DNA of 64,000 bases from VXYL01 sp965203685 (GTDB taxonomy: Bacteria; Pseudomonadota; Gammaproteobacteria; Pseudomonadales; Azotimanducaceae). Shown here one piece after another: positions 37,648-46,863 of this stretch. The stretch lies in contig OZ241908.1 of the NCBI GenBank assembly GCA_965203685.1, forward strand, positions 3,348,001 to 3,412,000, given 5' to 3'. The notes beneath the pieces are model-generated. The model did no database searches. It had not been told where the DNA came from and saw only the letters and a list, made by a program, of their open reading frames with translations. A program made the translations under genes and the position numbers. How positions within the stretch are numbered: position 1 is the stretch's first letter; every line of letters begins with the position of its first letter.

Positions 37648-38118
37648 ATGACTTCGAAACGGATTTGCAAGCAACACGGTCCGTTGGCGTCACTCGTCGC
37701 GACCGTCGCCGTCGGCGTGGCCTTGTCTGTCCACGCCGCCTACAGCGCGACAAGCAGCGACGACGACGTCAAGGACTCCTGCAAGGACTTCAGCGTCAAC
37801 ACCTACGGCGTCATGTCAGCCACCTGCAACGTGTGGAGTTCGCACGGTACCGTGTTCCGCCAGGACACGCACAAAATCGACCTCGATCACAAGGTCGGTT
37901 TCGACGGCAGCGCGCTGCAGTACAACCAGAACAACTTCACGGGTCAGTGCGACGACCTGAGCGTCAGCTTCGGTTCCGACCGGCTCACCCTGAAGGCGAC
38001 CTGCGACGAGAAGTCCGTGAGCATCCGCATCGACGACATGATGTACAACCTCGGCGGCGAATACGCGGGGCAAGGCACCGTCGGCCTCTACTGGCGCTCG
38101 GCGCGCTGGTCCGATTGA
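37648..38118 (+). CDS. Secreted cyanovirin-N-like lectin (CVNH3)
   Basis: 156 residues with a Sec signal peptide (PLASLVATVAVGVALSVHA) and one CVNH domain, clearly a duplicate of CVNH2: SCKDFSVNTYGVMSATCNV, HKIDLDHKVGFDGSALQYN, GQCDDLSVSFGSDRLTLKATC, VSIRIDDMMYNLGGEY, VGLYWRSARW. Four Cys are conserved. Divergence from CVNH2 is concentrated in loops between strands, which in this family carry the sugar sites, so the pair may have different glycan preferences (inference). GGAG occurs about 10 nt before the ATG. It is followed by the exporter operon after 159 bp. Confidence 0.85.
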   Translation: MTSKRICKQHGPLASLVATVAVGVALSVHAAYSATSSDDDVKDSCKDFSVNTYGVMSATCNVWSSHGTVFRQDTHKIDLDHKVGFDGSALQYNQNNFTGQCDDLSVSFGSDRLTLKATCDEKSVSIRIDDMMYNLGGEYAGQGTVGLYWRSARWSD

Positions 38119-38277
38119 GGACGAACGCGCCGCACACAGCCCTCGACCGCAGGGGTCCCCTTGGCACGCCTACGACGACGAACGCCGACGCCCGCCCGTC
38201 CCGCGACCAGGCTGGCGTCAGGCGGCTCCGTCGGGCCCGACGGACGCCCCGCGCGCTGACGCGCGACCCGTAGCTCC

Positions 38278-39798
38278 TTGCGCCCCGCGGTAGGCGGGCG
38301 GCCCCGCCCGCAACGGATCCGGAACGCCGTCGCCGCCGCGCTGACCGTCGCGGCGCCGGCCTTCGCGGCCGCCGACGCCAGCGAAGCGGATGCGGACGAC
38401 CAACTGCAGCTGAGCCTCGCGGACGCCGTGGCCATGGCCCTGTCCGCCAATCCCTCCCTGGCCAGCGCACGCCTGACCCGCATCCTCCAGGAGTACGACC
38501 TCGAAAGGGCCGAGGAGTGGTTCCAACCCAGGGTCAGCATGGGCTCGCTGAGCGCCCGCCGCTCGGTCTACGCGGCCACGGGCGAGCGCTCTTGGAGTAT
38601 CGCGACGGGGCCGCGCATGGACATGCAGTTGCCGAGCGGCGGATTCGTGAGCCTGATGCCCGGCTGGACGGCGACGGCGGGCCCGGAGCAGGGCCTCTGG
38701 CGCGAAGACGCCGGCCTCAACGTGAGATTCAACCAGCCGCTCCTGCGCGGCGGCGGATTCGACGCGGGCCGCGCGCCGGTCCGACTGGCCCGCCTCGCGG
38801 AGGAGGCGAACGTGCTCTGGTTCAAGGGCGTGGTGATGGACGTCGTCGCGGCGGTGACGCGCGCCTACCGCGGGCTGATCGGCGCCGAGCTCCAGGTCGA
38901 CATCAACCGCCGCTCCCTCGAGCGCGCGCAGGACACGCTCGCGGTCAACCGGCTGCTGGTCGAGACCGGTCGGATGGCGTCGCAGGACGTCACGCAGACC
39001 CAGGCCGACATCGCCGTGCGCGAACTGGGCGTGGTCGAGAGCGAGCTGCGGGTGGACGATGCGCGCCGGGATCTGAACGTGCTGCTGGACCTCGACGCCG
39101 CCGTCCGGGTGCTGCCCACGACCGAGCTTGCGGCGCGGCCGGTCGCCGTCGACGTCGAACGCAGCGGCGCGCTCGCCCGGGAGCACAGGATCGCCTACCG
39201 GCAGTCGCTCGTGGACCTGCGCCGCAGCGAGATCGGCCTGGCGCTCGCGAGGAACGGCATGCTCTGGGATCTGTCCCTGAACGCGAGCGCCATTTTCGCC
39301 GGCAGCGACGCCGGCGACGCGCTCGGCGACGTCGGCGGGTTCGGCGAGGGCAACTACGCGGTGTCCCTGTCGCTGTCGATTCCCTTCGGCGGCGACCAGG
39401 CCCGCCGGCTGCGGCGCCAGAAGCTGGCCGCGGAACTCGCCATGCAGCAGGCGGAGAACGCGCTGGCGAGCGCCACGCGTGAGATGGACATCGCCGTGCG
39501 CAACGCGGTGCGCGCGGTCGACACCGGCATCCGGCGCCTGGAGCTGGCCGCCTCGGCACTCGCCCTCGCCGAGCAGAAGCTCGAGATCGAGAGCGGCAAG
39601 CTGAAGCTCGGCCTGTCGTCGAACTTCCGCCTCGCGGAGTACGAGTCCGACCTGCTCAACGCGCAGGTCGGCGAACTGCGCGCGCGGATCGACTACCTGG
39701 ACGCCGTGACGACCCACGACCGGACCGTCGGCACCTTGCTCGGCACCTGGGGCATCGACGTCGCGCGGCTGCCCGCCGCCGCGGAAGCAGACCCGTGA
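38278..39798 (+). CDS. TolC-family outer-membrane efflux protein
   Basis: 506 residues; the start is a TTG at 38278 just after an in-frame TAG, so little other choice exists. A signal peptide (NAVAAALTVAAPAFAA) precedes the TolC pattern: LSLADAVAMALSANPSLASAR, long amphipathic helices, and two structural repeats (ITRAYRGLIGAELQVDINRRSLERAQ-like and the later MQQAENALASATREMDIAVRNAVRAVDTG). It would be the trimeric outer-membrane duct of a tripartite exporter. It overlaps the next gene by four bases (GTGA), making a tight operon with the adaptor and ABC components. Confidence 0.9.
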   Translation: MRPAVGGRPRPQRIRNAVAAALTVAAPAFAAADASEADADDQLQLSLADAVAMALSANPSLASARLTRILQEYDLERAEEWFQPRVSMGSLSARRSVYAATGERSWSIATGPRMDMQLPSGGFVSLMPGWTATAGPEQGLWREDAGLNVRFNQPLLRGGGFDAGRAPVRLARLAEEANVLWFKGVVMDVVAAVTRAYRGLIGAELQVDINRRSLERAQDTLAVNRLLVETGRMASQDVTQTQADIAVRELGVVESELRVDDARRDLNVLLDLDAAVRVLPTTELAARPVAVDVERSGALAREHRIAYRQSLVDLRRSEIGLALARNGMLWDLSLNASAIFAGSDAGDALGDVGGFGEGNYAVSLSLSIPFGGDQARRLRRQKLAAELAMQQAENALASATREMDIAVRNAVRAVDTGIRRLELAASALALAEQKLEIESGKLKLGLSSNFRLAEYESDLLNAQVGELRARIDYLDAVTTHDRTVGTLLGTWGIDVARLPAAAEADP

Positions 39799-41573
39799 CC
39801 GCGCCCGCCGCCGTCCAGGACGTCATCCTGGAGCAGATGGACGACGGCGTGGTCGTCGTCGCCTTCGGCGGCGTCGTGGCGACCGTCAACGCCGCGGCCG
39901 CGCAGATCCTCGGCACCCACGCCGCGGACCTGGTGGACCGGCCGTTCGCCGAGGTGCTGGTCTCGAATCCGGGCCTCGACCCGTTCACCGAGCTCGTGCT
40001 CGACGCCGTCTCGAACGAGCGCGCGTCCGAGCGACGCACGGTGGCCGTCGACGTGGACGGCGAGGAGCGCCTGCTGTCCGTGAGCACCACGTACCTGCGC
40101 ACGGGCGACGGCGCGGACCGGCACCGCAGCGGCATCATCGCCGTGTTCGCGGACATCACCGCCGCCGAGGCGCTGCGCGAGTCGGAGCTCAAGCTCGGCC
40201 GGCAGGTGCGCGACCAGTACGAGGAGCTGCAGACCGCCTACCGGAGCGTCGAGGAGAACAACGACAAGCTGGAGGCGGCCCTGCGGCGGGTGCGCGTCGT
40301 GCAGGGCGTCGCCGCCGGGGCCGTCGTCGCCGTGTTCGCGCTCGCCGGCGCGTTCGCCTGGAATGCGGGCTCCGCCGGCGCTTCGGACATCGTCGCGTCC
40401 GAAACGCCCGCGATCAACCCCGGCGTCGCCACGACCATCATCGCGGTGGCGCCCGAACGCCTCCTGACGGCGGTCGCGGTGACCGGCGAACTGACCCCGC
40501 GCGAGGAGGTCGGCGTGCTGAGTCCCGTGGACGCCACGGTGCGGGCCGCGTTCGTCAAGTACGGCGACGAGGTGGAGCGCGGCCAGGATCTCGTGGCCCT
40601 TGACCTGAGCAAGGTACGCCAGGAGTACCGCTCGCAACGCGCCGCCTACATCAAGGCCGAGCAGCGCGTCCGCGAACTCGAGCGCTGGGAGGAGGGACCC
40701 GTGGTCACGGCGGCGCGCCGCTCGCTCACGCGGGCGTCGAACGCCCTCGAGAAGCAGCGCCACAGGATCGCGGAGACCGCCTTCCTGCTCGAGCGCGGCG
40801 TGATCCCCGCCGTCGAGCACGACGCCGCCGAGGAGCAGTACGAGAACCTGCGGTCGGACCACGAGGTGGCGGTGCAGGGCCTGGCGGCGGCCCGCGAACA
40901 GGGCGGCGCCGAGGCGCGCGAGGTCGCGCGGCTTGAGTTCGAGAACCTCCGCGACCGGCTCGCGGAGCTCGATGCGGCGATGGCGACCGAGGTGCTGCGG
41001 GCGCCGGTCGCGGGCGTCGTGCTGAGCCCGAGGGCGCCCGAGGCCGCCGCGACCGGCGGCCTCGCGACCGGCACGTCCGTGGCGGCCGGCGACCTGGTCG
41101 TCGCGGTCGCCGACATCTCCGCGCTGGCGGTCGAGGCGGTCGTCGACCAACTGGACGTCGCCGACCTGCGCGTCGGCCAGCAGGCCACCGTCACGAGCGA
41201 CGCGGCGCCCGGCCTGGAGCTGGCCGCGGTCGTCGCCAACGTGTCGTCGCAGGCACTCGCCATCCGGCGCGGGCCGCAGGCGCTCTTCGCCGTCGCCCTC
41301 GCGCTCGATCCGCTCGACGACCATGGACGCCGCCGGCTCAAGCTCGGCATGTCGGTGGACGCCCGCGTCGTCACGCGCGACCGCGACGCGCTGCTGGTGC
41401 CGCTCGCCGCCGTTGCCCTCGACGGCGAACGCGCGCACGTGCGCGTGGAGGACGCGGGCACGGGGGACGTCCGGACGGTCGAGGTCGACACGGGGGCGAC
41501 CACCGTCGACCGCGTGGAGATCACGCGCGGCATCGCGGCCGGCGACCGCGTCCTGGTGCCCTCGGGCGGCTGA
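39795..41573 (+). CDS. PAS domain fused to a HlyD/MacA-type periplasmic adaptor
   Basis: 592 residues. Residues ~8-122 form a PAS-like domain (ILEQMDDGVVVVAFGGVVAT, then GIIAVFADITAAEALRESE as the PAC end). Residues ~126-166 are a coiled coil. Residues ~169-189 are a membrane helix (GVAAGAVVAVFALAGAFAW). The periplasmic part is a membrane-fusion protein: a biotinyl-lipoyl half (VGVLSPVDATVRAAFVKYGDEVERGQDLVALD), a helical hairpin, the returning half (EVLRAPVAGVVLSPRAPE) and beta-barrel domains ending VTRGIAAGDRVLVP-like (sequence EITRGIAAGDRVLVPSGG). A normal adaptor has only a short anchor, so the cytoplasmic sensor is unusual. It may gate or regulate the pump. GTG start; overlaps the channel gene. 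Confidence 0.85.
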   Translation: MTAPAAVQDVILEQMDDGVVVVAFGGVVATVNAAAAQILGTHAADLVDRPFAEVLVSNPGLDPFTELVLDAVSNERASERRTVAVDVDGEERLLSVSTTYLRTGDGADRHRSGIIAVFADITAAEALRESELKLGRQVRDQYEELQTAYRSVEENNDKLEAALRRVRVVQGVAAGAVVAVFALAGAFAWNAGSAGASDIVASETPAINPGVATTIIAVAPERLLTAVAVTGELTPREEVGVLSPVDATVRAAFVKYGDEVERGQDLVALDLSKVRQEYRSQRAAYIKAEQRVRELERWEEGPVVTAARRSLTRASNALEKQRHRIAETAFLLERGVIPAVEHDAAEEQYENLRSDHEVAVQGLAAAREQGGAEAREVARLEFENLRDRLAELDAAMATEVLRAPVAGVVLSPRAPEAAATGGLATGTSVAAGDLVVAVADISALAVEAVVDQLDVADLRVGQQATVTSDAAPGLELAAVVANVSSQALAIRRGPQALFAVALALDPLDDHGRRRLKLGMSVDARVVTRDRDALLVPLAAVALDGERAHVRVEDAGTGDVRTVEVDTGATTVDRVEITRGIAAGDRVLVPSGG

Positions 41574-41576
41574 CCC

Positions 41577-42260
41577 GTGCTGTCGCTGGCGAACGTGCGC
41601 AAGAGCTACCGGCTCGGCCCCGTGGAGGTCGACGTGCTCAAGGGCGTCTCGCTGGACGTGCGCGCGGGCGACCTCCTCTCGATCATGGGGCCGTCCGGCT
41701 GCGGCAAGTCGACGCTGCTCAACATCCTCGGCCTGCTGGACCGGCCGGGCGCGGGCACCTACGCGCTGAAGGGCCGGGACGTCTCGGCGCTCGACGACGA
41801 TCGGCGCTCGGAGATCCGCAACGCCAATATCGGCTTCGTGTTCCAGTCGTTCCACCTGCTGCCGCGCATGACCGCGGCGGAGAACGTCGGCCTGCCGCTG
41901 GTCTACCGCGGCGCGCCCAGAGCCGAGGTCGCGCGGCGCGCGGCCGCGGCGCTCGAACGCGTCGGCATGGCGGACCGCGCCGGCCACAGGCCGAACGAGA
42001 TGTCCGGAGGCCAGCAGCAGCGCGTCGCGCTGGCACGGTCCCTGGTCGGCGCGCCGGCCGTCATCCTCGCCGACGAACCCACCGGGGCGCTCGACCCGGA
42101 GACCGGCCGCGAGGTGATGGACATCTTCGACGAGCTGAGCGCGGACGGCATCGCGGTCGTCATCGTGACCCACGACGTCGGCGTCGCCGAACGCTGCCGC
42201 CGCCGGACGCGCATGGACGGCGGCGTGCTGCGCGAAACGGACGGGGCCGAGGCCCCGTGA
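41577..42260 (+). CDS. ABC transporter ATPase (MacB/LolD type)
   Basis: 227 residues from GTG 41577, three bases after the adaptor stop. Walker A is GPSGCGKST (39-47). The Q-loop lies in VFQSFHLLPRMTAAENV, the signature is MSGGQQQRVALARSL, Walker B is VILADEPTGALD, and the switch His is in VIVTHD. The LLP-RM-TAAENV-PL region is characteristic of the MacB/LolD/FtsE group. It powers the permease encoded next, with which it overlaps by four bases. In MacB both modules are fused; here they are separate. Confidence 0.93.
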   Translation: MLSLANVRKSYRLGPVEVDVLKGVSLDVRAGDLLSIMGPSGCGKSTLLNILGLLDRPGAGTYALKGRDVSALDDDRRSEIRNANIGFVFQSFHLLPRMTAAENVGLPLVYRGAPRAEVARRAAAALERVGMADRAGHRPNEMSGGQQQRVALARSLVGAPAVILADEPTGALDPETGREVMDIFDELSADGIAVVIVTHDVGVAERCRRRTRMDGGVLRETDGAEAP

Positions 42261-43483
42261 CCCCTCGGGCCTGGCTGCGGAACGGCTTGGAACGCGTCCT
42301 CGAGGTGCGCGGCGGCAACCTGTTCAGGGCGAACGTCCGCGAGGCCGTCTCGAGCCTCGCCGCGATGGGCGTGCGCAGCGTCCTGGCGCTGGTCGGCATC
42401 GCCGTCGGCATCGGCGCCGTGATCGCCATGGTCTCCACCGGCGAGATCGTCAAGGAGGAGTCCCTGAACCAGTTCCGCGCCCTCGGCACGGACGTCGTGA
42501 CAATCCGCCTGAGACGCGGCGACGCGCCGCGCGAGCTGTCCCGCGCGGACGTGGCGGAACTGCCGGACGCGATTCCGGTGGTCGCCGCCGCCGCGCCGTG
42601 GGCGAGCGACTACGCGGAGGTCGCCTACGCGGGCGCGCCGGTCTCGCGCGGCCAACTGCTCGGCGTCACCGAGGCGTTCGCGCGGCTGCACCGCCTCGCC
42701 GTCGCCGAGGGACGGTTCGTCTCGGACCTCGACGGCGGGCGGGCGTTCTGCGTCCTCGGACACGGCGTCGCCCGGCTGCTCCGCCAGGCGGGTGCGCCGC
42801 AGCTCGTCGGCGAGCGCGTGCGCATCAAGGGGCGGCTGTTCACCGCCGTGGGCGTGCTCGGCCCGAATCCCAGTTCCGTGCAGTCGCCGGGCACGGACGA
42901 CGCCGTGCTGCTGCCGATCGGCGCGTCCGCCCGCATGGGCAGCACGATCGACCGCGCCATCGTGCGGGTGCCGTCCGGCGCAGACGCCCTCGCCGCAGCG
43001 CGCCAGGTGGCGGCCCACTTCCGCCGCGCGGCGCCGGAACTCGACCTCGAGGTCGTGAGCGCCCGCGAACTGATCGAGCAGATGCAGCGCCAGGCGCGCA
43101 TGTTCACGCTGCTGTTCGGGGCCGTCGGCAGCATCTCGCTGGTCGTCGGCGGCATCGGCGTCATGAACGTGATGCTGATGTCGGTCGCCGAACGCCGCGC
43201 CGAGATCGGCGTGCGCCGCGCGCTCGGCGCGCGGCGGCGGGACATCGTCGCGCAGTTCGTCACGGAATCCGCGGCGCTCTGCGTCGTGGGCGGCATCGCC
43301 GGCATCGTGCTCGGCGCGGCGAGCGCCTGGGCGATCAGCCAGTTCGCGGGCTGGTCCTTCTTCGTGTCGCTCGCCGCCGTCTGGGTCGGCGTCGCCGTGT
43401 CCACGGGCGTGGGCGTCTTCTTCGGCCTCTACCCGGCCCGCCAGGCCGCGCGGCTCGACCCCATCGCGGCGCTGCGTGCCTGA
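42257..43483 (+). CDS. MacB-type ABC permease
   Basis: 408 residues, GTG start overlapping the ATPase by GTGA. The N-terminal membrane helix (LALVGIAVGIGAVIAMV) is followed by a large periplasmic MacB-PCD-like domain and three C-terminal helices with the FtsX signature. VGGIGVMNVMLMSVAERRAEIG and RRALGARRRDIVAQFVTES form the coupling segment, and the end is LYPARQAARLDPIAALRA. With the channel, PAS-adaptor and ATPase this makes a mechanotransmission-type tripartite exporter. MacB relatives export peptides, toxins, lipoproteins or siderophores; the cargo here is unknown. Confidence 0.92.
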   Translation: MTPRAWLRNGLERVLEVRGGNLFRANVREAVSSLAAMGVRSVLALVGIAVGIGAVIAMVSTGEIVKEESLNQFRALGTDVVTIRLRRGDAPRELSRADVAELPDAIPVVAAAAPWASDYAEVAYAGAPVSRGQLLGVTEAFARLHRLAVAEGRFVSDLDGGRAFCVLGHGVARLLRQAGAPQLVGERVRIKGRLFTAVGVLGPNPSSVQSPGTDDAVLLPIGASARMGSTIDRAIVRVPSGADALAAARQVAAHFRRAAPELDLEVVSARELIEQMQRQARMFTLLFGAVGSISLVVGGIGVMNVMLMSVAERRAEIGVRRALGARRRDIVAQFVTESAALCVVGGIAGIVLGAASAWAISQFAGWSFFVSLAAVWVGVAVSTGVGVFFGLYPARQAARLDPIAALRA

Positions 43484-43571
43484 CGGTGCACGTTCCGGTC
43501 GAGCCGCCGCGCTACGATTTACATGGCGCAGCGGTCATCAAAGCAGGCTGAAAAACGGTGTCAACGGTGGG

Positions 43572-43602
43572 CAGGAACACTCGGCCGATTAGCCTGTTCC
43601 TG
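43572..43602. terminator. Inverted repeat between convergent genes
   Basis: CAGGAACA and TGTTCCTG form a perfect 8-bp stem around 15 nt, between the permease stop and the convergent gene ending at 43615. It may serve as a two-way terminator; there is no T-run. Confidence 0.35.
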
Positions 43603-43614
43603 TAGACGATCACT

Positions 43615-44022
43615 TCACGAGAATAGGTCCAGCATCTCCTTTGCCAACAGGATCGCCCTCTTGGCCGTGTCCGACAACCACTTGCCGAGGATGTCCAACA
43701 ACGAGTCCAGGACAACCTTGGCCCTGGCTGCGAACCTCGGCCACCAGGGCGTTCCTCGTTCTCCGGTCGAAGACATCAATGCACCTTCGGGCCCGGCGGC
43801 ATGCAAAGCCACGAAGAACTCAAACTCGGCGTTGAGCGTCGATTCTGCGTCGGAGTCACGCATTCGGCGCATGCTGTTCTTCACTGATTGTTCGGAAGCC
43901 TTTAGGCCGCTGTTTACGCGCTCTTCGAAAACCCGGCCTCTTTCAGCGGCATCACCTCCGATTTCGCGCAGCCTGTTGCGCGCGTGATCCGATAGGGTTT
44001 TGATGAAACTCTCGTAGCTCAT
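43615..44022 (-). CDS. Hypothetical protein, low GC
   Basis: 135 residues; AAAGGAGGGA directly precedes ATG 44022, so the start is firm. Mostly helical: a charged N-terminal half (SDHARNRLREIGGDAAERGRVFEERV), then EFEFFVALHAAGPEGALM, and an amphipathic C terminus (ARAKVVLDSLLDILGKWLSDTAKRAILLAKEMLDLF). No signal peptide or clear membrane span. Composition is lower in GC than its neighbours, like the DUF4760-like gene, suggesting acquisition. No family recognised. Confidence 0.7.
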   Translation of the reverse strand: MSYESFIKTLSDHARNRLREIGGDAAERGRVFEERVNSGLKASEQSVKNSMRRMRDSDAESTLNAEFEFFVALHAAGPEGALMSSTGERGTPWWPRFAARAKVVLDSLLDILGKWLSDTAKRAILLAKEMLDLFS

Positions 44023-44260
44023 TCCCTCCTTTCCCTCTAAGTTGGTCCAGCAGCCCTAACCAAACGCCGACGCTCGCGGAGCGTGTCAGTCAATTGCGGT
44101 CTTGGCATACCCGTTAGGTGCCTTGAAAACCGCGCCCCCTGCGCGTGTTGGCACCACCGTACATGAGCCCAAAGTCATCGTCCGGCGTCCGCACAGCGCA
44201 AGCACCAACCCCCGGCCCGACTGCGCGAGTCGAAAGGAGGTCTCGCCACGTTCCCGCACC

Positions 44261-46810
44261 CTACGGTCCCGCGCTAAGCCGCAGGAAGTAGCTGCCGCCG
44301 TTGAAGCCTGCGGGATGGCTGAGCGGGTAGTCGGCGCCGAGGAAACCAGACACGCCCGCGAACCTGTGGCGGTCGGGCCTGCGGTCGTTCAGGTTCCGGA
44401 CGCCCAGCGTCAGCGCGTACCTGCGCGACAGCGTCCGCGTCAGTTCGACATCCACGAGCGCCATCGTCCCCGTCTCGATCGCGCAGCTCTCGCAGTTGAG
44501 CAGATGTTCGTAGACCTTACCGTAGCGGCGCAGCCGCAGAATCGCACCCCAGTCGCCGCGCGCGTAGTCGAGCGACAGGATGCCGCGGCTCTCCGGCAGC
44601 CCGTCCTCGAGTTCCCTGACGCCGGCCGTCGTCAGCGTGGCGCCGGGCTCCCGAATCCTCGTGTCCGTCACGTTCCACGCCAGGCTGACGCGTCCGGCGC
44701 CGCCGGCGACGACAAAGGGCGCCTCGGCCGCGAAGTCGATGCCCGTCGTCTCGCTGTCGATGTCGTTGACGAAGAACGTCACCGCCGTCACCGTCTCGGC
44801 GCCCACCACCCGGGCGGCCAGCAGTTCCGCGCGGTCCGTGGCGTCCAAGGCCTGTTCGGTGAGGACGATGCGGCCGTCCACCGCAATGCGGAACAAATCC
44901 GCCGTGACGCTCATCCGCCCGAGCGACAGGGCGGCCCCAACGCTCCAGCTCGCCGACTCCTCGGGCCTCAGGCCGCGGCCGCCCTTGAGCGCCGCGATCG
45001 GGTGCGTCGGCGGCAACGTGAGCGACTCCTGCAGGCGGCCGTCGCGGAACGTCGTGGCGGCGCGGCGCAGGCTGCTCTGGCCGATGGAGGGCGCCCGGAA
45101 GCCGGTGCTCGCCGACGCCCGCAGCGCCAGCCGCTCGGACACCGCGAAACGCGCCGCCGCCTTCCCGTTCAGGGTGCCGCCCGCGTCGCTGAAGCGCTCG
45201 TAGCGGAGCGCCCCGGACCACAGCCAGCGCGCCGTGGCGTCGACCTCAACGTCCAGCCAGCCCGCGTAGCTGTCGCGGCCGAAACGCCCGGCGACGTCCG
45301 TGCTGAAGCCCTGGAACCCGTTCGCGCCCACGGAGAAGCCCTGGTCCTCGAAGCCGCCCGGTGCCCACGACGCCGTGTCGCCGGCCGCCATCTCGAAGAC
45401 CTCCCGGTGGTGCTGCGCGCCGAACGCCACGTGCAGGTCCGAGTGCGCGCCGATGTCTACCGGCCATGCGAAGTCCGCGTTGACCAGCCGCTCGAACTGC
45501 TTCTGCGCCCCGAGGTCGAAGGCGGTCGGGGACCGGGGGCCGTAGGACGCGTTGATCGTGTTGCGGATCCGGTAGACGACCTCGCTGCGGCCCGCCGACA
45601 CGCTGAAGTCGTAGCGCAGCCCACCGGCCGCCGTCCCGCGCCAGCCGGTGGTGACCGCCGCGTCGGAGACCTCGCCCCCGAAGCGCGGCGTGAAGCCCCC
45701 CGGGAACCACGCGCCGTAGTGGAAGCAGTCCCGGTCCGCCATCACGCGGGCGAGCGCCGCGCGGTCGGCCAGGCCGTCCGTGACGGCGACGCGTTCGCAC
45801 GAAGAACCGTCGTTCGGCGCCAGGTCGGCGATCAGCAGCGCGCCCGCCCCGTCGGCGAAGACCCCGCGCCGCGTGTTGGGATTGCGGTAGAAGAAGCTGC
45901 CGTCGACGTCGCGTCCCGACCAGTTGCCGAAGCCGTACAGCTCGCCCGCGCCCGCCCCGGCCGCGGCGTTCACGAGCACGGAGAACTCGTTCTCGATGTC
46001 CGGCGCGCCCCAAACGACCACCGGGTCCGCGATGTCCGTGTAGCCGTTCGCGACCAGCCGGGAGGCCTGCGGATCCTGGCTGCCGCGGCTGGTCGGCGCG
46101 CTGTCTTTGAGCTCTACGGCCAGCGTCGCGAAGCCCTCGCCGCCCAGGCGCGATCCGAACAGCCCCGAAGCCGTCACCTGGTCGCCGTCGCCCTCGAACG
46201 TCGAACCGTACTGCACGTCGAAGCGGCGCGCCTCCGGATCGTCGGCCAGGACGAAGTTCAGCACGCCCGCGATGGCGTCCGACCCGTACTGCGCCGCCGC
46301 GCCGTCGCGGAGCACCTCGAGGCGCTTCAAGGCGATGCCCGCCAGCGGCACGATGTCCGGCGCCTGCGCGCCCTTGTTGACGCGCGCCACGAACTCCCCG
46401 ATGACCGCACCGCGATGGCGGCGCTTCCCATTGACCAGCACGAGCGTGTTGTCGGCCGGCATGCCGCGCATGCTCGCCGGCCGGAGCAGCGTCGCCGCGT
46501 CGCTGATCGGCTCCCGGCCGACGTTGAGCGACGGAACCTCCGAGGCGAGCACGTCCAGCATGTCCCCCTCGCCCCCCGGCCGCAAACCGGCGGCGTCGAT
46601 CACGTCCACCGCGACCGCCGACTCCCGGGAGGACCGTTCCTGCCGTCGGGTGCCGACCACGACCACCTCCTCCAGCAGGTTTCCGTCCGGCCGCCCCTCT
46701 TGGCGGGCCACCCCCGGTTCCCCGGCGGGGACGTCTCGGCCCGCCAGCGCCGCTACCATCAACAGCGCCAGCCCAGCGGCCCGCCCCTTCGAACCTAGTC
46801 CAGTTGCCAC
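44261..46810 (-). CDS. TonB-dependent outer-membrane receptor
   Basis: About 849 residues from GTG 46810. The signal peptide is GSKGRAAGLALLMVAALAG. A TonB-box-like segment (LLEEVVVVGTRR) and plug follow (SLNVGREPISDAATLLRPAS, RGMPADNTLVLVNGKRRH, LKRLEVLRDGAAAQYGSDAI, AGVLNFVL), then a 22-strand barrel. Cys pairs occur in loops (DGSSCERV, DRDCFHYG; NCESCAI). The ligand is unknown. The frame stays open to 46951, but that extension reads through an IS-like end and is unlikely. A short ORF with an excellent ribosome binding site overlaps the start in another frame, so coupling or a frameshift is possible. A shared intergenic element with a TATGAT box at 47107 lies upstream. Confidence 0.88.
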   Translation of the reverse strand: MATGLGSKGRAAGLALLMVAALAGRDVPAGEPGVARQEGRPDGNLLEEVVVVGTRRQERSSRESAVAVDVIDAAGLRPGGEGDMLDVLASEVPSLNVGREPISDAATLLRPASMRGMPADNTLVLVNGKRRHRGAVIGEFVARVNKGAQAPDIVPLAGIALKRLEVLRDGAAAQYGSDAIAGVLNFVLADDPEARRFDVQYGSTFEGDGDQVTASGLFGSRLGGEGFATLAVELKDSAPTSRGSQDPQASRLVANGYTDIADPVVVWGAPDIENEFSVLVNAAAGAGAGELYGFGNWSGRDVDGSFFYRNPNTRRGVFADGAGALLIADLAPNDGSSCERVAVTDGLADRAALARVMADRDCFHYGAWFPGGFTPRFGGEVSDAAVTTGWRGTAAGGLRYDFSVSAGRSEVVYRIRNTINASYGPRSPTAFDLGAQKQFERLVNADFAWPVDIGAHSDLHVAFGAQHHREVFEMAAGDTASWAPGGFEDQGFSVGANGFQGFSTDVAGRFGRDSYAGWLDVEVDATARWLWSGALRYERFSDAGGTLNGKAAARFAVSERLALRASASTGFRAPSIGQSSLRRAATTFRDGRLQESLTLPPTHPIAALKGGRGLRPEESASWSVGAALSLGRMSVTADLFRIAVDGRIVLTEQALDATDRAELLAARVVGAETVTAVTFFVNDIDSETTGIDFAAEAPFVVAGGAGRVSLAWNVTDTRIREPGATLTTAGVRELEDGLPESRGILSLDYARGDWGAILRLRRYGKVYEHLLNCESCAIETGTMALVDVELTRTLSRRYALTLGVRNLNDRRPDRHRFAGVSGFLGADYPLSHPAGFNGGSYFLRLSAGP

Positions 46811-46845
46811 CCAGCCCGGTCGAGATCCGGCACCGTCCCCCTCAT
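46795..46845 (-). CDS. Possible 16-codon leader ORF overlapping the TonB receptor start
   Basis: GAGGAGGAGG stands 3 nt before ATG 46845, the best ribosome binding site in the area. It reads MRGTVPDLDRAGWQLD and stops at 46795, inside the receptor's first codons but in another frame. Either it couples translation to GTG 46810, or a one-base indel has split the true receptor start (MRGTVPDLDRAG joined to VATGLGSKGRAAG makes a sound signal peptide). Confidence 0.4.
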   Translation of the reverse strand: MRGTVPDLDRAGWQLD

Positions 46846-46863
46846 GCGCCTCCTCCTCGGCCG

